Source: Yoonia sp. I 8.24
Lineage (GTDB): Bacteria > Pseudomonadota > Alphaproteobacteria > Rhodobacterales > Rhodobacteraceae
NCBI RefSeq assembly: GCF_022096995.1
Contig: NZ_JACXGQ010000006.1
Coordinates: 62,001 to 126,000 of the forward strand
Length of the DNA stretch: 64,000 bases
Direction: 5' to 3'
Part shown: piece after piece, positions 26,825 through 35,444 of the stretch
Layout: each line of letters starts with the position of its first letter
Numbering within the stretch: the first letter of the stretch is position 1
Notes under the pieces: model-generated
Told to the model about the DNA's origin: nothing
Database searches by the model: none
The model's input: only the letters and a program-made list of their open reading frames with translations
Translations under genes and position numbers: made by a program

Positions 26825-27165
26825 GCTGGCACCATATCAAAACTGACGTTGATGGCGACATTGGCAATCACAGTTGGCTTGCCATCGGGGCGCGCAATAT
26901 CAAGCCCGCCTTTGCTCACATTGATCGTCGGCTGCCCATAGGGAAAGATATCCAACAGGGCATCCGTATCTACGCGGTGAGGTTCTTGCACCGCGATTTG
27001 CACGTCTATCAGCATCGCCTCTTTGGGAAAGCCAAAGAGTTCCGCCATATTGATTGAATTGTGCCAAAGCGCGTCTTGCAGACCGCGCCGGGCCGCTTGG
27101 GTATAATCTTGCCGGCGCAGGCTGGTGCCCATGCCAAATTCAGTTAACACACGGTGGATCGGCAT
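26821..27165 (-). CDS. Lin0512-family protein, copy 2
   Basis: 114-aa paralogue of the next gene. The same motifs are visible: TEFGMGTSLRRQDYTQAARR, VQEPHRVDTDALLDIFPYG, and GKPTVIANVAINV. A GAGG site lies before the ATG. The two copies differ enough to suggest a heteromeric pair rather than a fresh duplication. It lies 49 nt after the YrbL-like gene on the same strand. No catalytic motif is obvious apart from conserved Gly, Asp and Tyr residues. Confidence 0.78.
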   Translation of the reverse strand: MPIHRVLTEFGMGTSLRRQDYTQAARRGLQDALWHNSINMAELFGFPKEAMLIDVQIAVQEPHRVDTDALLDIFPYGQPTINVSKGGLDIARPDGKPTVIANVAINVSFDMVPA

Positions 27166-27214
27166 TTTATGCGCCTCGTTGGATCAGTTGCCCCAACCTA
27201 GCGCAAGCAGCCAA

Positions 27215-27883
27215 TCAGCGCGAGAACTGCAATGTATTTTTATGCCAGGTGAGTTTGGTATTGCGGGCAAGCCGTTCGCAGCTATCGTTTAGGCCGATCC
27301 GATTGGACCATTTTCCCATTGAACGGACCGGAATGGCGTGGATGTCGCCAAATCCGTCAACAAGAACGCATTCTTCCTGTCCCGGTCCGTCGCCGTTATC
27401 GCGGTGGCCAAAGACAAAGTTATTTGGGTTCATATCGCTGGCGCGGATGTCATTTGCAAAGATGCGGGCGATTGTGTCGTTCAGCAGGTCAATGTCATGA
27501 TCGCTCAGTGTTTGCGCTTTGGCCTTCGCACCCAATGTCTGGCCAAGCGTCCCATCTGCATTCAGCACACTTTCCGTCAGGCAACCAAGCCCGATATTCG
27601 TGCTGACAAACCCAAACATATGCGACATAGGTGCCCGAAATTCGGGTTCAGGATGACCCAGCATGATCCGCAGGTATTCGCTGTATTCTTTTCGAATCTG
27701 GCGCAAGCGCGTGCTTGGAAACCAACGATCAACGATTCCGTTGAAATTGTTGCGACGCGGCATCTTCGTGCTTGGCTTCAGCACCTTGATCAGTTTGGTC
27801 CGATCCGTGGGATGAAAATAGACAGCACGCTGCACGCCGCTCGCGACGAGGTTCGTTGGTGAAAGGTTAAGTGCGCTTGTCAT
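27215..27883 (-). CDS. YrbL-like (PhoP-network protein) kinase-fold protein
   Basis: 222-aa protein of the PhoP_reg_network_YrbL family, which has a protein-kinase-like fold. Seen: KLIKVLKPSTK with a possible ATP-site Lys, RNNFNGIVDRWF, DIRASDMNPNNFVFG resembling a kinase catalytic loop, and VLVDGFGD resembling the metal-binding DFG. The substrate is not known. It sits between cobO and the Lin0512 pair on the same strand, in a run of B12 genes. Confidence 0.75.
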   Translation of the reverse strand: MTSALNLSPTNLVASGVQRAVYFHPTDRTKLIKVLKPSTKMPRRNNFNGIVDRWFPSTRLRQIRKEYSEYLRIMLGHPEPEFRAPMSHMFGFVSTNIGLGCLTESVLNADGTLGQTLGAKAKAQTLSDHDIDLLNDTIARIFANDIRASDMNPNNFVFGHRDNGDGPGQEECVLVDGFGDIHAIPVRSMGKWSNRIGLNDSCERLARNTKLTWHKNTLQFSR

Positions 27884-27959
27884 ATGATCGTTACATAAGC
27901 GCTAAACCCTTTGGATCAAGTCAATTTTATGTGCTGCACACCGCTGATGGTCGTTTGGC

Positions 27960-28568
27960 TTAGAACTCCACCCCGATTTGCGCTTTGATGCCAGACCGGA
28001 ACGGGTGTTTGACCAGTTCCATTTCGGTGACCAAATCCGCCAATGCGATCAGGTCTTCGTGGGCGTTACGGCCCGTCAGGACAACATGGGTCATTGGCGG
28101 TTTGTGGTCGCGCAGGAATGTCACGACCTCTTCGGCGCTGACATAATCATAGCGGATTGCGATGTTGATTTCATCCAAGAGCACCATGTGATTGGTTTCG
28201 TCCAAGATCAGCTCTTTGGCCTTGGCCCAAGCGGCCTGCGCCATTTCGGTATCGCGTGATTTGTCTTGGGTTTCCCACGTAAACCCTTCGCCCATCGTGT
28301 GGAATGCGCAGGTGTCTGCAAAATTTGCTAAGATCAGATCGCGTTCTCCGGTGGACATGCCGCCCTTGATGAACTGCACGACCGCGCATTTCAACTCATG
28401 TGCAATGCAGCGGAAAATCATACCAAACGCGGCAGAGGATTTGCCTTTACCCTTGCCCGTGTGCACAATCACCAAGCCTTTTTGGTCGGTTTTTGTGGCC
28501 ATAATCTTGTCGCGCGCGACTTTTTTCTTGGCCATTTTCATCGCGTGGCGGTCTGTGTCTTCGGTCAT
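27960..28568 (-). CDS. cobO: Cob(I)yrinic acid a,c-diamide adenosyltransferase (CobO/BtuR)
   Basis: 202-aa ATP:corrinoid adenosyltransferase, attaching the 5'-deoxyadenosyl group to cobalt. The P-loop variant HTGKGKGKSSAAFGM is at about residues 37-51. EVVTFLRDHKPPMTHVVLTGRNA and the C-terminal KHPFRSGIKAQIGVEF are typical. A GAGGAG site precedes the ATG. The N terminus (about 30 residues, Lys/Asp-rich) is the usual flexible arm. It lies within the riboswitch-led minus-strand cluster. Confidence 0.95.
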   Translation of the reverse strand: MTEDTDRHAMKMAKKKVARDKIMATKTDQKGLVIVHTGKGKGKSSAAFGMIFRCIAHELKCAVVQFIKGGMSTGERDLILANFADTCAFHTMGEGFTWETQDKSRDTEMAQAAWAKAKELILDETNHMVLLDEINIAIRYDYVSAEEVVTFLRDHKPPMTHVVLTGRNAHEDLIALADLVTEMELVKHPFRSGIKAQIGVEF

Positions 28569-28609
28569 TGCGGGCTCCTCTTTTGAAAAGACAGTACCCG
28601 CATGAAGAC

Positions 28610-28632
28610 GGGCGGTACAGAGAGTACCGCCC
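28610..28632. terminator. Perfect hairpin between cobO and the upstream membrane protein gene
   Basis: Arms GGGCGGTAC (28610-28618) and GTACCGCCC (28624-28632) have a 5-nt loop. The T-rich tract (GGTTTTGTTTTT) lies on the plus-strand 3' side, not the minus side used by the flanking genes. A partial attenuator or RNA-processing site is therefore as likely as a true terminator. Confidence 0.45.
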
Positions 28633-28642
28633 GGTTTTGTTT

Positions 28643-29857
28643 TTATTCAGCCGGAACCATTGGCTGGTTTTCTACCCGTCCAAAGTGGCGACGGTTCAGG
28701 TAAAGCACCAGTCCGACCATCGCGAATTGGAACATCAGTGCAGCCGCACTCAGTACCCAGAAAGCAGCGCCAAATTTTACTATCAAACCAGTAGCGACAA
28801 GCCCTTTGTTGATCCAAAAATGCATCATCACAGAGAGCGCAACGCCGGGGCAGACAAGCGCGTAAGAGCCGGGTGAATTGCCTTCCCCACGCAAGAACGC
28901 ATCAGCGTAACCTTGGCGGCGCAGGACAATAAGACCCATCAGAGCAAAGGCAAATTGTACGGCAAGGATTTTTGTCAGCAGTACGAGTGTTTCGGCGTTC
29001 GTGACATGCACGTCAAATGTTGTGTGCAGCCCGTGGTTTTGGCGCAGCATCATAATGCCAAGCACAGTCAGTAGCGGCACGACAACCATCAATGTTGGCC
29101 CGCTTTCTTTGGCTGTGCCAAAGTGCAGCATTGAATTGAACGCGGTGATTGCGGCGATTGCAGCATAAAGCGCGGCAATCGTGCCCATGGCGGTTGAAAG
29201 AACAAGGCTTGTCCCAACGGTCAGGGGAACCTGGCTCATCGCGGCGGGTGAAGAAAGGCCAACGGCGACCATCGCAAGCGCGAAGGCAGGCAAAAGTTGT
29301 GCAAAAGAGTTATGCGCGGTGACGTCAAAAATGCCGCCTTCGGACAAGATACGTCCCAAGAAGCGACCAATCTGCGCCAGCGCCAAGGCGCCGATAGCCG
29401 CAAAAGCCAGCAGTGCCATAGGGAACATATATTCAACCGCACCCCAAAGGGATGGAACAAAGACGAGGCCCAGAATGAAGCCAACGTTTACGGTCATCGC
29501 CAAGGCCAGCGGCATGGCGAGAAGCTGGGTTTCGGCATTTGTTTGGCGCAGCTTTGCGTAGCTTTCGGTCTTTTTGAACTGTGATAGTTGGGACAGGTTC
29601 CAGATCAGCGATTTGATATTCAAGAATGCGAAACCCGCGATCCCGGTTACGGCCACGACAATCGCGACCTTCATGCCGGCGCCGCCAGCAGACCAAGCGC
29701 GCAAGATGTCTTCAAAGACCGGTACTGGTTGGCCCGGGTGCGGCACCCAGAACATCAGGTACATAAAAAACGTGACGGCTAGCCCTCCCGCGCCGAGCGA
29801 GGCTAGAAAGTAAAGTGGCGAATAGCTGTCCGCCGGACGTGCATTTTGGTGTGCCAT
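28643..29857 (-). CDS. Polytopic membrane protein in the B12 cluster (possibly TsoY-like)
   Basis: 404-aa inner-membrane protein with about ten hydrophobic segments. The start at 29857 has a GGAG site; an upstream in-frame ATG would add nine residues. The N-terminal stretch SPLYFLASLGAGGLAVTFF reminds me of the family named TsoY, and the overall shape of TDT/SLAC1-type transporters, but I cannot confirm either. It lies between cobN and cobO and is preceded by a 20-bp direct repeat. Cobalt, corrinoid or anion transport are all possible; nothing in the sequence decides. Confidence 0.6.
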   Translation of the reverse strand: MAHQNARPADSYSPLYFLASLGAGGLAVTFFMYLMFWVPHPGQPVPVFEDILRAWSAGGAGMKVAIVVAVTGIAGFAFLNIKSLIWNLSQLSQFKKTESYAKLRQTNAETQLLAMPLALAMTVNVGFILGLVFVPSLWGAVEYMFPMALLAFAAIGALALAQIGRFLGRILSEGGIFDVTAHNSFAQLLPAFALAMVAVGLSSPAAMSQVPLTVGTSLVLSTAMGTIAALYAAIAAITAFNSMLHFGTAKESGPTLMVVVPLLTVLGIMMLRQNHGLHTTFDVHVTNAETLVLLTKILAVQFAFALMGLIVLRRQGYADAFLRGEGNSPGSYALVCPGVALSVMMHFWINKGLVATGLIVKFGAAFWVLSAAALMFQFAMVGLVLYLNRRHFGRVENQPMVPAE

Positions 29858-29880
29858 TTTGAGTCTCCATAGCATAAATT

Positions 29881-29944
29881 TCAAATATGGAATGTGTTAG
29901 CAATGGCTCATGTTGAAATACATGTCAAGTATGAAATGTATTAG
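29881..29944. repeat. 20-bp imperfect direct repeat, possible operator
   Basis: Two copies, 29881-29900 and 29925-29944, share 17 of 20 positions; the plus-strand consensus is TCAA-R-TATG-R-AATGT-R-TTAG. Start-to-start spacing is 44 nt, about four helical turns. All three differences are transitions. The copies lie in the 83-nt gap before the membrane protein gene, and the second overlaps the cobN stop codon. A TTGACA element lies between them on the minus strand. Confidence 0.5.
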
Positions 29945-32900
29945 AGGGGCTGATCAATAACCGCAGCAATCCTCGCGCGCGCTGAATTGGACTTGGGGTG
30001 CCAAAGTTCACGGTCGATTGCCTCTTGCAGCCGCTGCGCAATCTCACGCAGGGCGGGGGCATTCGCATCTGCAATAAACATACGCGTATCGTCATCTTTG
30101 ATGAAAGCGTCCTCTACCAGATCGAAATGGTGGTTTTGCACCGCACCTGTGGTCGCAGCAAAGGCAAATAGGTAATCCACGGTGGCCGCGATCTCGAACG
30201 CGCCTTTATACCCGTGGCGTTTGACCCCATCGATCCATTTGGGGTTTACCACGCGGCTGCGCACAACCCGCCCGATTTCATCATCAAGGGTGCGAATAAT
30301 CGGGCGCTCGGGGCGTGAATGGTCGTTGTGGTAGATAGGCCGGTCTTGGCCTTGCAATGTGCTGATCGCGGCGGCGGCCCCGCCTTCGAATTGATAATAA
30401 TCGTCGCTGTCCAAGATATCATGTTCGCGGTTGTCTTGGTTTTGAACGGTGGCTTCGACCTGTGATAGCCGCGTTTCAAAGGCGGCACGGTCTTTGCGCC
30501 CGTCTTCGCCTGCGCCGTAGGCATAGCTGCCCCATTCGAGATAGGCCTCGGCAAAGTCGGATTTATCGGCCCAGATACGTTCGTCAATCAAAGCCTGTAG
30601 CCCGGCCCCATATGCACCGGGCTTTGATCCAAAGACGCGGGCTTGGGCGTCGCCTGCTTTGGCGCGCGCAGCTGCGGGGTTGACGTCGGCGGGTTCATCA
30701 AGATTTTGTACGGCCCGCGCGGCGCTGTCGACAAGCGCGATCAATTGCGGGAAGGCGTCGCGAAAAAAACCAGAGATGCGCAACGTGACATCGACACGGG
30801 GACGCCCGAGGATGGATTGGGGCAGGATCTCAAACCCTGTAACGCGGCGGTTGGCACTGTCCCATTTGGGTTTTACCCCCATAAGCGCCAAGGCCTGCGC
30901 AATATCATCGCCGCCGGTCCGCATATTGGCCGTCCCCCATGCCGTCACCAATAGACTGCGTGGCCAATCGCCGTGGTCTTGGAGGTGCTTTTCGATCAGC
31001 AGGCTTGCGGATTTCCAGCCCAGTGCCCAGGCCGTTGGTGTGGGCACGGCCCGGCTATCGACGCTGTAGAAATTGCGCCCTGTTGGCAGAACATCCAACC
31101 GGCCACGGGTTGGCGCACCCGACGGGCCCGGGGCGACGAAGTGCCCCGAGAGGGCGCTGAGGAGCCCCGCCCCTTCGGCGGGCCCACAGGACTGAATAGT
31201 CGGCAAAATCTTAGTGATGATTTCATCAAGAACGGCCTGTGCCGCTCGCGGGGTGAACCCCGCATTGCCCCACCCGCCGTCCCGCAGTCCGCGTTGGCAC
31301 AATGCTTCGAGCCGTTCCACCGTGTCGCCATGTGTCCGCCAGATGTCATCATTGGCGAGCGCTGTCGGTTTGATCGTCGCCGGAGCGCCTAAGTCGCAAT
31401 CAAGTGGGTCGATCCCGAGGCCAAGATCATCGGCAAGCGCGCGCAAGAGTGAGGCGTTTTTGCCCGCCCCATCGTCGCGTGGCACCCGTGCCAGTGCAAT
31501 CGCAAGATCGCGTTCTTGTTGTCCCTCGGGGGATTGCCCAAAGATGTGCAACCCATCACGGATTTGCGCTTCTTTGAGCTCGCACAGGTAGGCATCCAGT
31601 TTGCCCAGATCACCGTCGCTGTCACCCGTAAACCCAGCATCTTTTGACAGGCCTGTGACCTCGGAAAGTGACAGGATTTCTTTGCGTAGATGGGTGATGC
31701 GGCGCGGATCGACGCCTGCAGCCTCGTAGTATTCATCGACGAGTGCTTCGAGGTCGCGCATCGGCCCGTAGCTTTCTGCGCGTGTCAGTGGCGGGGTCAG
31801 ATGGTCGATAATGACGGCAGAGCTGCGTCGCTTGGCCTGTGTGCCTTCGCCCGGATCGTTGACGATAAACGGGTAGATGTGTGGGGTGGGGCCAAAGACG
31901 GCTTCGGGCCAGCAGGTTTCTGACAGTGCGACCGCCTTGCCGGGAAGCCATTCGAGATTTCCGTGTTTACCCATATGCACGATGGCATCGGCACCCCAAT
32001 GGTGGCGTAGCCAGAAGTAAAAGGCGAGGTAGTTATGTGGCGGCACCAGATCGGGAGAATGGTAGGTTTCGGTTGGGTCGATATTGTACCCCCGCGCCGG
32101 TTGTAGCCCAACGACGGCATTGCCATAGCGATGGATTGAAAGGGCAAAGCCCTTTTGCGCCTCCGGCGGGAGTATTTTTCGCGATGTGATGAATGGGTCA
32201 TCCGCAGGTTGCCCCCAGCGCGATGTGATTTGCTCTTTGACTTCCCACGGCAGCGCGTCAAAATGCTCTTGGTAAGTCGCAAGAGTGAGGAACTCTCCGC
32301 CGGATTTATCGGCCCTGTCGGTTAGCCAATTGGTCGGTCCAGCCATCAGCTGTTCCATCATTGCCGCGCTATCGGCCGGTGGCGTGACTTGATGCCCGGC
32401 AGATTTGAGTAGGTTCAGTACATGCACAGTAGCTGCGGGCGTGTCGAGTCCGACACCATTGGCCAACCGCCCGTCTTTGTTGGGATAGTTGGCGAGGATC
32501 AGTGCCGTTTTTTTGTCTGCAGGTTTGGTGGGGCGCAGATTGGCCCAGTTGCGGGCCAGTTGGGAGGTGAAATCAATACGGTCGCCAACGGCTTGATAGG
32601 TTGCGATAGGGCATTCGGTTGCCGTGTCGAAAAAGGCTTCGCCTTTGAAGCTGACAGCACGCGACAAGATGCGCCCATCGACTTCGGGGAGCGCGACATT
32701 CATTGCGATGTCGCGCGCAGTCAACCCATGCAGCCCATCGCGCCATGAGGCTTCATCCGCACCCGATAAGATCACCTGAAAGATGGGCGCGTTGTTCGCC
32801 AAAAGCGGGTTGGTCGGGCTGTCATCGCCATCATGAGGACTACCCACTGCAAAGGCCGTACAGTTCAAAATCACCGCTGGCGGGTGGGCCTTGAATAGCT

Positions 32901-33651
32901 GCTCTAGTGTTGCGCGGCTGATCGGATCTTTGAGCGAGGCGACAAAGACCGGCAAGGGATTAAGCCCCGCGCGCATGAGGCTCCGCACCAATTTGTTAAT
33001 TGGGTTCAGCCCACCACCTTGGACCAAGGCACGGTAGAAGATGATGGGAACAATGGGCGCCTGTGCTGCCCAATCGGATGTTGCAGCGGCGCTATCTGCT
33101 ATCCCTGCACCGGGCCAATAGACGCCGGCACGCAACAATGGGCTGGCGGCGGCGGGCTTGTCGGATCCATCTAACATTGCACGCGCATAGGCGAGCAAAT
33201 TACCGCCGTTTTCTGGGCCACCTTCGACGAAATACGACCACAGCGCGTCGTAATCGCTGCCTGAGACCGTCGAGAGTTCGCGTAGCTCTTGGTCGGGTTT
33301 ATCATCGCCGGGGAGAGCGACAAAGGGAATGCCAGCGGCGTGCAACCGTGCTGCATATTGTGTCAGCCCGTATTTCCAATAGCCCGCGCCACCTAAGATG
33401 CGCGCGATCACGAGCCGTGATTTTGTCGCGCAATCATCTAGATGCAGGTCCACAGACATCGGGTGTTGCAGGTGCATCATATTCGCCAACCGCAAGCCCG
33501 GGGGATTGTCCATCTGTGCGCGCGCTTCGGATAGTGCGGCCAGTTCGGTGTCTGCGGCTGAGATGATCACCACATCAGCAGGGGTTTGGCCAAGATCGAC
33601 AGGTTCAGATCCGTCAGAGATTGCGCCCGGTGTCGCAGCTAGCAGGTGCAT
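29941..33651 (-). CDS. cobN: Cobaltochelatase subunit CobN
   Basis: 1236-aa large subunit of the ATP-dependent aerobic-type cobaltochelatase that inserts cobalt into hydrogenobyrinic acid a,c-diamide with CobS and CobT. The family signature NYPNKDGRLANGVGLDTPA is present. The characteristic HMGKHGNLEWLPGK segment and the DDYYQFEGG and YKGAFEIAATVDYLFAF regions follow. The length is normal. CobS and CobT are not in the window. The gene is on the same strand as cbiM and cobW but separated from them by a GNAT gene and a small opposite-strand gene. Confidence 0.96.
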   Translation of the reverse strand: MHLLAATPGAISDGSEPVDLGQTPADVVIISAADTELAALSEARAQMDNPPGLRLANMMHLQHPMSVDLHLDDCATKSRLVIARILGGAGYWKYGLTQYAARLHAAGIPFVALPGDDKPDQELRELSTVSGSDYDALWSYFVEGGPENGGNLLAYARAMLDGSDKPAAASPLLRAGVYWPGAGIADSAAATSDWAAQAPIVPIIFYRALVQGGGLNPINKLVRSLMRAGLNPLPVFVASLKDPISRATLEQLFKAHPPAVILNCTAFAVGSPHDGDDSPTNPLLANNAPIFQVILSGADEASWRDGLHGLTARDIAMNVALPEVDGRILSRAVSFKGEAFFDTATECPIATYQAVGDRIDFTSQLARNWANLRPTKPADKKTALILANYPNKDGRLANGVGLDTPAATVHVLNLLKSAGHQVTPPADSAAMMEQLMAGPTNWLTDRADKSGGEFLTLATYQEHFDALPWEVKEQITSRWGQPADDPFITSRKILPPEAQKGFALSIHRYGNAVVGLQPARGYNIDPTETYHSPDLVPPHNYLAFYFWLRHHWGADAIVHMGKHGNLEWLPGKAVALSETCWPEAVFGPTPHIYPFIVNDPGEGTQAKRRSSAVIIDHLTPPLTRAESYGPMRDLEALVDEYYEAAGVDPRRITHLRKEILSLSEVTGLSKDAGFTGDSDGDLGKLDAYLCELKEAQIRDGLHIFGQSPEGQQERDLAIALARVPRDDGAGKNASLLRALADDLGLGIDPLDCDLGAPATIKPTALANDDIWRTHGDTVERLEALCQRGLRDGGWGNAGFTPRAAQAVLDEIITKILPTIQSCGPAEGAGLLSALSGHFVAPGPSGAPTRGRLDVLPTGRNFYSVDSRAVPTPTAWALGWKSASLLIEKHLQDHGDWPRSLLVTAWGTANMRTGGDDIAQALALMGVKPKWDSANRRVTGFEILPQSILGRPRVDVTLRISGFFRDAFPQLIALVDSAARAVQNLDEPADVNPAAARAKAGDAQARVFGSKPGAYGAGLQALIDERIWADKSDFAEAYLEWGSYAYGAGEDGRKDRAAFETRLSQVEATVQNQDNREHDILDSDDYYQFEGGAAAAISTLQGQDRPIYHNDHSRPERPIIRTLDDEIGRVVRSRVVNPKWIDGVKRHGYKGAFEIAATVDYLFAFAATTGAVQNHHFDLVEDAFIKDDDTRMFIADANAPALREIAQRLQEAIDRELWHPKSNSARARIAAVIDQPL

Positions 33652-33698
33652 TTACAAAACCCTCGTGTTAGTGCCTGCCCAAACAAGAGGTCAGAACC

Positions 33699-33854
33699 AT
33701 GGATTACAAAGCCGCAGGCGCGCCAAAACTGGGCAAAAACGCCCCAAAACACACAGAGCATAACGCCCATGGATCGCGTAAGAAGCCGTTTGGCGCGCGC
33801 GATGATAAGGCCGCTTTGCTGGCCCGGATGAAAAAAGCCGCTGAGAAAAAGTAG
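33699..33854 (+). CDS. Small basic protein on the opposite strand of the B12 cluster
   Basis: 51 codons too short for usual ORF cutoffs. It begins MDYKAAGAPKLGKN and ends ARMKKAAEKK, is rich in Lys/Arg/Ala/His, and has no membrane segment. The ATG has an AGAGG site 9 nt upstream and the codon use looks genuine. It is divergent from cobN (47-nt gap) and convergent with the GNAT gene, whose stop is 2 nt away. A nucleic-acid-binding role is possible from its charge, but no family is recognised. Confidence 0.6.
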   Translation: MDYKAAGAPKLGKNAPKHTEHNAHGSRKKPFGARDDKAALLARMKKAAEKK

Positions 33855-33856
33855 CG

Positions 33857-34306
33857 TCACAGCTGCTTTTCCATGAAGATTGAGCTGTTAGCGGTCTTAT
33901 AGTCTCCAAACGAGCCGCAAACGGCAAAGCCGTGCCGCGCATAGAGCTTGTGTGCGGCGTGCAGCAGGTCGCCCGTTTCAAGCTTAATCATGGGTAGTTT
34001 TAGTTCAATCGCTTGGTCTTCGATTTGTCGCATCAACGCGTCAGCAATGCCTTTGCCGCGCGCGTCTGGGGCCACGAACATGGATTTGACCTCGCCATAA
34101 TCCGGGTAGGCCCTGAGCGCCCCTGTGCCCAAAATCTGATCACCGATCCGGGCGGTGAAAAAGTGAATATCATCCGCAACCAGATCGTCGATTTCGAGAT
34201 AGTAGTTATCTTCGGGCGGAAACAGGGATGCCATCAAGGCGTGGCTTTGCCGGAGCAAAGCCGTCGCCTGTGGGTGATGAGGATCTGTTCGCGCGATGAT
34301 GATCAT
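33857..34306 (-). CDS. GNAT-family N-acetyltransferase
   Basis: 149-aa acetyl-CoA-dependent acyltransferase. The acetyl-CoA binding motif A is seen as VKSMFVAPDARGKGIADALM, with the R/Q-x-x-G-x-G/A core in ARGKGIA. KLPMIKLETGD and LYARHGFAVCG complete the fold. The start overlaps the cobW stop (ATGA). The substrate is unknown; its place between cobW and cobN may reflect operon hitch-hiking. Confidence 0.85.
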   Translation of the reverse strand: MIIIARTDPHHPQATALLRQSHALMASLFPPEDNYYLEIDDLVADDIHFFTARIGDQILGTGALRAYPDYGEVKSMFVAPDARGKGIADALMRQIEDQAIELKLPMIKLETGDLLHAAHKLYARHGFAVCGSFGDYKTANSSIFMEKQL

Positions 34307-35364
34307 GCTTGCAGGGCTGCCGTGATGGCAACTTGGTCCAGACCAGATTCGCCAATGACAACGAGCCGGGTTTCGCGCGGTGCATCCCCAAAAGGTTGAT
34401 CAAAATAGGTGTCGACGCGTGGGCCAACCGCTTGCAAGGTCTGGCGCATCGGTTTGCCGGTGACTGCGACAAAGCCTTTGAGACGCAAGATGTTATTGGC
34501 GCGGATGACATCGGCAACTTGGGCGGCGAATGCGGGTGCATCTGCGATTTCGCCCCGCGTGACAATGAAGCTTTCGAATTCATCATGGCCGTGGCTGTGT
34601 TCATGGTCGTGGTGGTGATCATCGTGGTGGTCGTCGTCATGGTGATGAATTTCATGACGCGCAGAAAGATCAGATTCCGCGCCGATGCCTTGGCCCAACA
34701 GAACATCGACGGGCAGAGCACCCATGGAGGCTTTGATCACCTGCACGCCATCGCGGCTTTCGGATTTGAGTTTGCTGGTTAATGTCTCGGCCTCTGTTTC
34801 GGACAAAAGGTCAGCCTTGTTGACGACGATCATATCCGCGCAGGCGACTTGATCTTCAAAAAGCTCTGACAATGGGGTTTCGTGGTCCAGATTTTCATCT
34901 TGGGCACGCAGCGCGTCCACGGCGGCGACGTTATGGGCAAACTGTCCATCATGGACAGCGCGGCCATCGACAACGGTGACGACCCCATCGACGGTGACCT
35001 TGGTGGAAATGTCGGGCCAGTTGAAGGCGCGGATCAGCGGTTGTGGCAGCGCGAGGCCAGAGGTTTCAATTACGATATGGTCAGGTTTTTCGTCGCGCGC
35101 GAGCAGCGCTTCCATTGTTGGGATGAAATCATCGGCGACGGTGCAGCAGATGCAGCCGTTCGAGAGTTCTACGATGTCATCTTCGGTGCAGGTCTCAATC
35201 CCGCATCCTTTGAGGATGTCGCCATCGACGCCCAAATCGCCAAATTCATTGATAATCAACGCGATGCGTTTACCTTGGGCATTTTGCAGCATGTGACGGA
35301 TCAGGGTGGTTTTACCAGCGCCAAGAAAACCGGTGACAACTGTGGCGGGGATTTTTGCGGGCAT
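34303..35364 (-). CDS. cobW: CobW-family metal-chaperone GTPase
   Basis: 353-aa G3E-family GTPase, a presumed cobalt chaperone for CobN. The start at 35364 (MPAKIPATVVTGFLGAGKTT) has a GGAG site; upstream in-frame codons are in leader RNA. Walker A GFLGAGKTT is near the N terminus, the metal-binding CICC motif is in NGCICCTV, and VNKADL is the guanine motif. A stretch of about 26 residues rich in His and Asp lies in the linker before the CobW C-terminal domain and should bind divalent metal. It lies 80 nt downstream of cbiM. Confidence 0.93.
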   Translation of the reverse strand: MPAKIPATVVTGFLGAGKTTLIRHMLQNAQGKRIALIINEFGDLGVDGDILKGCGIETCTEDDIVELSNGCICCTVADDFIPTMEALLARDEKPDHIVIETSGLALPQPLIRAFNWPDISTKVTVDGVVTVVDGRAVHDGQFAHNVAAVDALRAQDENLDHETPLSELFEDQVACADMIVVNKADLLSETEAETLTSKLKSESRDGVQVIKASMGALPVDVLLGQGIGAESDLSARHEIHHHDDDHHDDHHHDHEHSHGHDEFESFIVTRGEIADAPAFAAQVADVIRANNILRLKGFVAVTGKPMRQTLQAVGPRVDTYFDQPFGDAPRETRLVVIGESGLDQVAITAALQA

Positions 35365-35444
35365 CGGGTTGCTCCTGCTAGGGTGTTTCCAAACGGAATG
35401 ACGGCCCCAAGGGACCGTCATATGACATGTTTTGATTGGCGTGC

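Noticed and set aside
33639-33981. Minus-strand frames of 73 and 97 codons between cobN and the GNAT gene
   Set aside because: They have no ribosome site and overlap the better plus-strand small gene and the ends of real genes.
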